42,383 nt of DNA from Clostridia bacterium (lineage in GTDB: Bacteria > Bacillota > Clostridia > JAQVDB01): positions 1 to 42,383 of the forward strand of contig JAQVDB010000011.1 of the NCBI GenBank assembly GCA_028698525.1, given 5' to 3'. Numbering within the stretch: the stretch's first letter is position 1; each line of letters starts with the position of its first letter. Positions 36,826 to 42,383 of the stretch are shown here, in pieces. Below the pieces are notes generated by a model, which was given only the letters and a program-made list of their open reading frames with translations, searched no databases and was not told the origin of the DNA. The translations under genes and the position numbers were made by a program.

Positions 36826-38637
36826 TTGAATAAAATTATCACAAGACCAACAGAAATCGGTAAAAATGAACAAGTGCTTTATGCAGGGAATCATTATATC
36901 AGTTTGCCTGAGATAGATCCAACTACAGGTATGGCTAAAAGCTTGAATATAGCATCTTTGCACAATAAAGCATTGGTGGAATTAGAAGGAAAGCAAGGGC
37001 TTTTTATTCCCTCCTTTTATTTAGGAGATAAAAAATTAAAGGTCAAAAAAGCATCCTTTAATAAAGAGGATTTTTATATCCCTTTGCTAGAGCTTCATCT
37101 TGAACAAGATATCCAAGTCCGTGTCAGAATATATACTGACCTTCAAGAAAAAGGAATTATATATGATTTTCAAAGCAGTCAGCCTGTGGATACACAAATT
37201 GTGTGTCAAATATCCAATATGAATTTTTTACGTTTTAATTCCCATCATGAGAAATTTGAGAAAAGGTTCAAAGTGGATTCTTGGTTAAACAATCCTCTAA
37301 TAGAAATAGATAATCCTAAAGCATCTTTAGCTCTCGCTTTTGGCGGACAGGAGGATTTTTCATATAAATATAGCCGGGAACAGGGAAGTCTTTTGTTAAA
37401 AACAAGGTGTCAGCAGAGAAATGCTATATATATAGCTGTCAATTCTGATGCTGATGGAGCTTCTACTACTCTTATACATCTTAAGAGAAAAGGTTATCAG
37501 ATGATATATGAGCAGTGGCGGGAATGGCTGCAGAATAAATCAATCTCCTACCCACAAGATAGTTATTTAGAGACCTTGATGAATGAAAATTTGTTCTTTA
37601 ATTATTTTTTTGCAATAGCAAAAGATATGCAAAGCGACCAATATTTTGCCTTGACATCTAGAAGTCCACGGTACTATGTTTCAGGTGCATTTTGGGAAAG
37701 GGACAGCTTTTTGTGGTCTTTTCCGGCTATAAAGCTGGTAGATGCTAATCTTCATCAAAAAATAATGAGGGAAATGATACTGGTGCATAGCAAGAATGCT
37801 GGTGACCATGCTCATTATATCGATGGTACGGTGTTGTATCCAGGGTTTGAATTGGATCAGGCTGCCAGCTATTTTATTTTGTTAAAAGATCTCAAGGAAG
37901 AATATATAGACCAAACTCTTATCTGGGCATTGGAAGAGGTATGGAATCGAATTGAGCAGGAATACGATAGTGATACTCAGCTATATAAAACATTCTTGCT
38001 TCCTTCTGATGATCCGGCCTATCATCCCTTTGTCACTATCGATAATATTATCCTGTGGCGGGGGCTGCATTATCTGAAACAGGTTTATGAAAATTTGAGA
38101 CTGTTCCACAAGACAATAGTGATTGAACAGCGGATACGGGGAGTTGAGCAGGGGATAAAAAAGCACCTGATTCAAGAAGTACAGGGGAAGAAAATGTTTG
38201 TGTGGTCAAGCGATGGTAAGGGAAATGTACGTCTATATAATGACCCTCCGGGGAATTTAGGTTTATTATATTTTTATGGGTTTGTAGACCAAAATGATGA
38301 GGTTTTTCAAAACACTATCCAATATTATTATTCTTCCGACTATCATTACTTTTTTGAACAAGCTCCTATTCAGGAATTAGCTTGTGATCATCATCCTAAT
38401 ACCCCTTCAGGGCTGGGTCTGTGCGGTAGTATTCTCAATCCGTTAAAAAGAAAGGAGGCTCTTGGGTGGTTGAAAAATGCAGTTATGGATCATGGGCTGT
38501 TGGCTGAAAGCTTTGATGTCCAAACAGGGGAGGCAAAGACTGGAGTAGGGTTTGCAACGGGTTCAGGCTACTTGGCCTTTGCCCTATATCATGTCTTATT
38601 GGAGGAGGGGAAAGGGCATGAAAGTTGCAGTGGTTGA
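36826..38637 (+). CDS. Six-hairpin glycosidase-like protein, unassigned family
   Basis: The 603-residue cytoplasmic protein (no signal peptide) appears to have an N-terminal beta-sandwich (about 1-225) and a C-terminal alpha/alpha six-hairpin barrel (about 245-595). The latter has FWERDSFLW at 289-297, YPGFELDQA near 338-346, RLYNDPPGNL near 469-478 and NTPSGLGLCGS near 525-535. The acidic motifs recall GH125, GH63 and GH15-type glycosidases, but I cannot assign a family or name the catalytic acid. The start is TTG with AAGGAGG seven bases before. It heads an operon whose next gene overlaps its end by 20 bases, so expression is coupled to two nitrilase-fold proteins. Confidence 0.65.
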   Translation: MNKIITRPTEIGKNEQVLYAGNHYISLPEIDPTTGMAKSLNIASLHNKALVELEGKQGLFIPSFYLGDKKLKVKKASFNKEDFYIPLLELHLEQDIQVRVRIYTDLQEKGIIYDFQSSQPVDTQIVCQISNMNFLRFNSHHEKFEKRFKVDSWLNNPLIEIDNPKASLALAFGGQEDFSYKYSREQGSLLLKTRCQQRNAIYIAVNSDADGASTTLIHLKRKGYQMIYEQWREWLQNKSISYPQDSYLETLMNENLFFNYFFAIAKDMQSDQYFALTSRSPRYYVSGAFWERDSFLWSFPAIKLVDANLHQKIMREMILVHSKNAGDHAHYIDGTVLYPGFELDQAASYFILLKDLKEEYIDQTLIWALEEVWNRIEQEYDSDTQLYKTFLLPSDDPAYHPFVTIDNIILWRGLHYLKQVYENLRLFHKTIVIEQRIRGVEQGIKKHLIQEVQGKKMFVWSSDGKGNVRLYNDPPGNLGLLYFYGFVDQNDEVFQNTIQYYYSSDYHYFFEQAPIQELACDHHPNTPSGLGLCGSILNPLKRKEALGWLKNAVMDHGLLAESFDVQTGEAKTGVGFATGSGYLAFALYHVLLEEGKGHESCSG

Positions 38638-39475
38638 GTTCTCCGATATTGTTACCCGAAATATTAGTAATACCAAAGAGTGGATTAAAACAATAGAAGA
38701 AAATATTTATAAGGCAGCAGAGAAAGAGGCTGTTTTAGTGGCTTTGCCGGGTTTTACCGGATGTTTTTATCAATGGTTGCAGATGAACGAACCCAGTCTC
38801 TGCCAGGTGATAAGTAGCCTATCTCATCAACAATTTGTTCAAGCCATGATGGAGCTGTCCGCCAAGTACAAAGTGCTGTTGTGTTCCGGGAGCTATTGGG
38901 AAAGGGTGGGTGATGATGTTTTTCATACAGCTTGCCTGATGTATCAGGGGAAAATATTGTTGAAACAGCGGCAGATATATCTATCAAGGTGGGAAAGAGC
39001 GCTATCTTTCAAAGGCGGTAAGGAAGTGTATATAAGAGATATAAATGGATGGAAAGTGGCAATTATACTGGCTACAGATGTTTTTTATCCCCAGGTAGCC
39101 CGGAGGGCTGCGCTATTAGGAGCTGATGTTGTTATTTCTCCGGTGGGTTTTGTGGGAGAGATAAACCCTTGGGTACAGGTAAGCGGAGTGTGGCAGACCA
39201 CTCAGCTGAATCATTATTTTGCCCTTGAAAGTGCCTTCAATGGAAGATTAGGAGAAAAAACGTTATGGGGAGAAAGCATTATTCATGCCCCATTGCCTAT
39301 GACTTATAAAGAGCAAGGGATCCTAGAGCGGAGTCATGGCAGCAAACAATTGATTGTGTCTAGGCTAGACAATGAGGCTAGAAGACGAGCAACAAAAGAA
39401 TTCAACGTGCTAGCTCAGTTAAACCCAGACTTTTATGATGAAATACAAGGGCTAGGAGGGGCGAAAAATGGTTGA
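38618..39475 (+). CDS. Nitrilase-fold protein lacking the catalytic Glu-Lys-Cys triad
   Basis: This 285-residue carbon-nitrogen hydrolase-fold protein starts MKVAVVEFSD. Compared with the next gene, all three catalytic positions are changed: Glu to G45 (ALPGF), Lys to Q119 (QRQIYL) and Cys to A152 (ILATD). The frame is intact, the ribosome binding site GGAGGAGGGG is strong and surrounding fold positions are kept, so this looks like a maintained non-catalytic partner and not a decaying gene. It starts inside the glycosidase-like gene and overlaps the next by eight bases. It could form a hetero-oligomer with its active neighbour, which is inference. Confidence 0.75.
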   Translation: MKVAVVEFSDIVTRNISNTKEWIKTIEENIYKAAEKEAVLVALPGFTGCFYQWLQMNEPSLCQVISSLSHQQFVQAMMELSAKYKVLLCSGSYWERVGDDVFHTACLMYQGKILLKQRQIYLSRWERALSFKGGKEVYIRDINGWKVAIILATDVFYPQVARRAALLGADVVISPVGFVGEINPWVQVSGVWQTTQLNHYFALESAFNGRLGEKTLWGESIIHAPLPMTYKEQGILERSHGSKQLIVSRLDNEARRRATKEFNVLAQLNPDFYDEIQGLGGAKNG

Positions 39476-40529
39476 AACTTTTGTAAAACGTATATTTGGC
39501 AGAAAGATATGTTTAAGCAGAATTGAAAACCATATCGCCAGGTTGCCTGCTGTGGAAACAAGCACAGAATGGGATACAGTCCCGAGTCTAGTTAAGATCA
39601 GCACGGTACAAAGAGGAATAAAGCTAGTAAAAAACATAGAGGATTATATAGATATAATTAATAGCTTTATTGAGGAGGCATACAGACAGGATAGTCGGCT
39701 TGTTGTTTTTCCTGAATATAATTTTTTCGATCTTTTTGGGTTTATTCCCGGTTTTACCCTGATAAATAGATATCTGAATGATAAAGGGAAGTCGGCAAAA
39801 TCTAATGATCAAGGAGCAGGGGATGTTTCAAAGTTGGCCCCTTTTTTTAAAGGGATAGCTGTATCGATAGGAAAGGGAATAGATAGGATATTTTCCTTGT
39901 TGGCCCGAAGATATGCTATTTATATATATACAGGTACTTTTATATTGCCCGGAGAAAAAGGATTATATAATGTAGGTTTTCTCTATAGTCCTAAAGGCGA
40001 ATGCATAGGAAGCCAGCGGAAGCTTCATTTGACAGATTTTGAAGAACAGATAGGTTTGATGAGAGGTAATACATTGAAGGTTTATGACCTTCCAATAGGT
40101 AGAATTGCTTTCCCTGTGTGTATGGATGCAAGCTATTTTGAAACTTTTTATCGGGCGGAAGAGCTAAATGCAGAGCTGGTGATTTTACCTATTGCAAATA
40201 TGGAGGAGTACAATTTATGGAAGGCTATTAGAGGGATATGGCCTCGTGTGCAGGAATCTTATATCTATGGAGCCAAATCTTCTTTAAATGGTTGGATTGC
40301 AGGAATGCATTTTACAGGGAAGGCAGGTATTTTCGCTCCTCTATCCTTATCCAACAAAGGGGATGGAGCAATAGCTTTATCTCCTCATTATGAGGGGAAT
40401 CAATTGATTACAGCTACGGTAAATTATCAAAGATTAAAGCAACAGAGAGAAAAGGCAGAATACTTTGGTGACCGCAATTCGGATTTTGAGAAAGATTTCG
40501 TTCGAAGAACTTATTTTATTGGAGGATAA
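39468..40529 (+). CDS. Carbon-nitrogen hydrolase (nitrilase superfamily), intact triad
   Basis: This 353-residue member of the nitrilase superfamily cleaves C-N bonds in amides, nitriles or related compounds. The triad is E83 (VFPEYN), K185 (QRKLHL) and C218 (PVCMD). An N-terminal extension of about 40 residues precedes the usual first strand, and an insert (about 90-140) with a hydrophobic part sits before the second strand. No signal peptide is seen. AGGAGGGG lies six bases before the ATG, and the start overlaps the triad-less paralog. The GPH transporter follows two bases after its stop. The substrate is unknown. Confidence 0.85.
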   Translation: MVETFVKRIFGRKICLSRIENHIARLPAVETSTEWDTVPSLVKISTVQRGIKLVKNIEDYIDIINSFIEEAYRQDSRLVVFPEYNFFDLFGFIPGFTLINRYLNDKGKSAKSNDQGAGDVSKLAPFFKGIAVSIGKGIDRIFSLLARRYAIYIYTGTFILPGEKGLYNVGFLYSPKGECIGSQRKLHLTDFEEQIGLMRGNTLKVYDLPIGRIAFPVCMDASYFETFYRAEELNAELVILPIANMEEYNLWKAIRGIWPRVQESYIYGAKSSLNGWIAGMHFTGKAGIFAPLSLSNKGDGAIALSPHYEGNQLITATVNYQRLKQQREKAEYFGDRNSDFEKDFVRRTYFIGG

Positions 40530-40531
40530 AA

Positions 40532-41857
40532 ATGAAGAAGAACAGGAAGATAGTATTATTTATGTATGCCATGGGGTACTTTGGTATATCTATATTTACT
40601 CAGACTACCGTCAAATGGTATCAGTATTTCTATACTCCCCCGGAAACCAACGTAAGCGGTTTGAAGGTTCTAATTCCTTTGAGCCTTATAGGCATTACCA
40701 TGATTGTGGCTCGAATATTTGATGGTTTGGCAGACCCTGTTGTTGCCTATCTTTCAGATAATTGTAAAAGCAAAAGGGGAAGGCGTATTCCTTTTATTTT
40801 ATTTGGATCTGTTCCTCTCGCTATAACTTTTATCATGATTTGGTTTCCGCCTGTGGCAGGAGAGTCTATATGGAATTTCATATATCTGACAATAGTATTG
40901 ATCTTATTCTTTATATTTTTTACTGTGGTGGTGGGACCGTATCTTGCGTTGATTGGAGAAGTATCCAAGACCAAAGAAGAGCGGATTAAACTTACTACTA
41001 TGCAAGGTATTACTCAGGTATTAGGTGTAATGGTAGCTGAAGCAGGTTCTGGGCTTATAATACAAAAGACTAATTACAGGATAATGGGTATTACATTGGG
41101 ACTTATTGCGTTAGCCACTATCCTGTTAACCCCTCTGTTTGTAAAGGAAGAACAAACAGAGTACCCTGAACAGCAGGCTAATATATTCTCTTCTATCAAA
41201 ATGACTATGATAAATAGACATTTTGTTATGTATCTAATTTCGTATCTAATGATATGGTTTGGAATCAATACACTAACCATTGCAATGCCTTATATTACGG
41301 AAATTCTTTTAAGAAAGACTGCAGAAACATCAGGGTTTTTGATTGCCGGTGCTTTTGTAGTGGCTATTGTAGCAAGTCCGTTTATTCCTAAACTTACTCT
41401 TAAATGGGGTAAAAAGAAGGTGATGTTATTTGCATCTGTTGCATTGGCTATTATATTATGCAGTATGTTCTTTTTTGGGACTGCCTTTACAGGATGGGTT
41501 CCTACTTTCATTATTTTTTTGGCGGGAATACCTCTTTCGGTTACCTTTATAGTGCCTAATGCTATGGTGGCAGATATTGCCGAATGGGATGGATTGATTA
41601 CAGGACAATGGAGAGAGGGGATGTATTTTGGAGCCCAGGGACTGGTAATAAAGATTGTCATAGGATTTTCTTCATTTATTACGCCGTTGATGTTCAAGGC
41701 CTTCGGATATAGCTATGAGAACCCGCTTGGATTAAGACTTATAGGACCATTAGCTGGTATAGTAGTATTGTTGGGTGTTATGTTTTTGAGACATTATGAT
41801 TTATCGGAAGATCAACTAGAGCAGAGGCGAGAGCGACATAAACAGGTTAAACTTTAG
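40532..41857 (+). CDS. GPH-family (MelB-like) sugar:cation symporter
   Basis: The glycoside-pentoside-hexuronide:cation symporter family imports sugars or glycosides with Na+ or H+. The 441 residues have about twelve transmembrane helices and the family signature ARIFDGLADPVVAYLSD, then GRRIPF (about 56-85). GGAGG lies six bases before the ATG. It is last in the glycosidase-nitrilase operon and probably brings in the compound these enzymes process. The motif set does not reveal the substrate. The C-terminal tail is charged (QLEQRRERHKQ). Confidence 0.88.
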   Translation: MKKNRKIVLFMYAMGYFGISIFTQTTVKWYQYFYTPPETNVSGLKVLIPLSLIGITMIVARIFDGLADPVVAYLSDNCKSKRGRRIPFILFGSVPLAITFIMIWFPPVAGESIWNFIYLTIVLILFFIFFTVVVGPYLALIGEVSKTKEERIKLTTMQGITQVLGVMVAEAGSGLIIQKTNYRIMGITLGLIALATILLTPLFVKEEQTEYPEQQANIFSSIKMTMINRHFVMYLISYLMIWFGINTLTIAMPYITEILLRKTAETSGFLIAGAFVVAIVASPFIPKLTLKWGKKKVMLFASVALAIILCSMFFFGTAFTGWVPTFIIFLAGIPLSVTFIVPNAMVADIAEWDGLITGQWREGMYFGAQGLVIKIVIGFSSFITPLMFKAFGYSYENPLGLRLIGPLAGIVVLLGVMFLRHYDLSEDQLEQRRERHKQVKL

Positions 41858-41966
41858 TTTATAAAGTTTGAGCAATAATTTAATTTTATTTCAAATAGCT
41901 AATTTAAAAAATCGAATATAATGATATAATATGATATATAGATTAAATATCAAAGGCGGGGGAAAG

Positions 41967-42350
41967 ATGAATAATCAAGATAAGGTTTTGAGCCTGCTGG
42001 AACAATTACAAAACAATATAAGTATAGTGCAAAAAGACATAAAAGGATTGAAGACCAGTCAAACAGAGATGCAAGAGGGCATAAAAGGATTGAAGACCAG
42101 TCAAGTTGAGATGCAGGAAGGTATAAAAGGATTGAAGATCAGTCAAGTTGAGATGCAAGAAGACATAGACGATATAAAGTCAACTGTTCATGGCATTGAA
42201 GATCAATTCAGAGATCTGGAATCAAGGAATGCAAATAGACATATGGATATCATCGCCCAAATAAAAGAGATGAAATCTGATATATCCAGGATAGAAATAA
42301 ATACTGCTGAAAACTGGCGAGATATTGCAAAGCTTAAATCAATTAAGTGA
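41967..42350 (+). CDS. Small coiled-coil protein with 14-residue repeats
   Basis: This 127-residue hydrophilic protein is predicted to be almost fully helical. After MNNQDKVLSLLEQLQNN it has three tandem copies of a 14-residue unit (GIKGLKTSQVEMQE type, two heptads), then more heptads to the end. It resembles uncharacterised coiled-coil proteins of Clostridia that may form bundles or fibres. No enzymatic motif, signal or membrane segment is present. ATG 41967 has GGGGG about five bases upstream. The in-frame ORF upstream (from ATA/ATG at 41931) has no binding site. TATAAT boxes occur at 41917 and 41925. Confidence 0.7.
   Translation: MNNQDKVLSLLEQLQNNISIVQKDIKGLKTSQTEMQEGIKGLKTSQVEMQEGIKGLKISQVEMQEDIDDIKSTVHGIEDQFRDLESRNANRHMDIIAQIKEMKSDISRIEINTAENWRDIAKLKSIK
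42036..42161 (+). repeat. 42-bp tandem repeat, three copies
   Basis: Three head-to-tail 42-bp units (42036-42077, 42078-42119, 42120-42161) differ at only a few bases each. They encode the 14-residue repeats of the coiled-coil protein. Being in frame, copy number could change by slippage without a frameshift. Confidence 0.9.
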
Positions 42351-42383
42351 ATAAGATGAAAGCACAAAAAACTGCCTAATAAA

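Noticed and set aside
42036-42161. CRISPR-like direct repeats
   Set aside because: The repeats are contiguous without spacers and encode in-frame heptads of a coiled-coil protein. No cas genes are present.

Overview
The window is an A+T-rich chromosomal segment of a Gram-positive, low-GC bacterium, most likely an anaerobic, endospore-forming member of the Clostridia. The evidence is the syntenic block rpsF-ssb-rpsR ... yybS-gdpP-rplI-lonC-dnaB, the third Lon type (LonC) known mainly from spore formers, DnaD/DnaI-type helicase loading, frequent TTG and GTG starts, strong AGGAGG ribosome binding sites and Mn2+ (yybP-ykoY) riboswitch architecture. I cannot name the genus. No rRNA, CRISPR array, intact insertion sequence or prophage was seen.

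Region 1 (1-12.5 kb) is core housekeeping. It holds S6/SSB/S18 with a candidate S6:S18 leader, prephenate dehydratase, the YybS membrane protein, the c-di-AMP phosphodiesterase GdpP, L9, LonC and the replicative helicase DnaB. The helicase loader DnaI and a DnaD-family primosome protein lie convergent to dnaB. NagB and a DUF1858 protein follow.

Region 2 (12.5-27 kb) holds a COG2509-type FAD dehydrogenase, purA, and a four-tRNA operon (Lys-Glu-Asp-Thr) with promoter and terminator. Next are a palindromic repeat locus and a run of envelope functions: a membrane-anchored M1 peptidase, a LysM-G5-M23 peptidase, a peptidase MA-like protein, MurA and HtrA. A Mn2+-type riboswitch then precedes an OadB-like sodium pump subunit and a 40-residue OadG-like peptide. 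A CPBP protease, RlmH and a small lipoprotein close the region.

Region 3 (27-42 kb) is accessory and catabolic. A DeoR-family repressor is followed by a first sugar ABC ATPase. A complete rhamnose/AI-2-type ABC transporter comes next (dual ATPase, two permeases, binding lipoprotein). Related decamer repeats (GAACAYAAAS) upstream of the regulator and of the transporter look like DeoR operators. Downstream is a creatinase/prolidase-fold protein that has lost two metal-binding Asp residues. A tight four-gene operon follows: a six-hairpin glycosidase-like protein, a nitrilase-fold protein with all three catalytic residues replaced, a second nitrilase with the triad intact, and a GPH-family sugar symporter. 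The substrate of this set is not evident. I consider it the best candidate here for an undescribed catabolic system. The window ends with a small coiled-coil protein built on a 42-bp tandem repeat.
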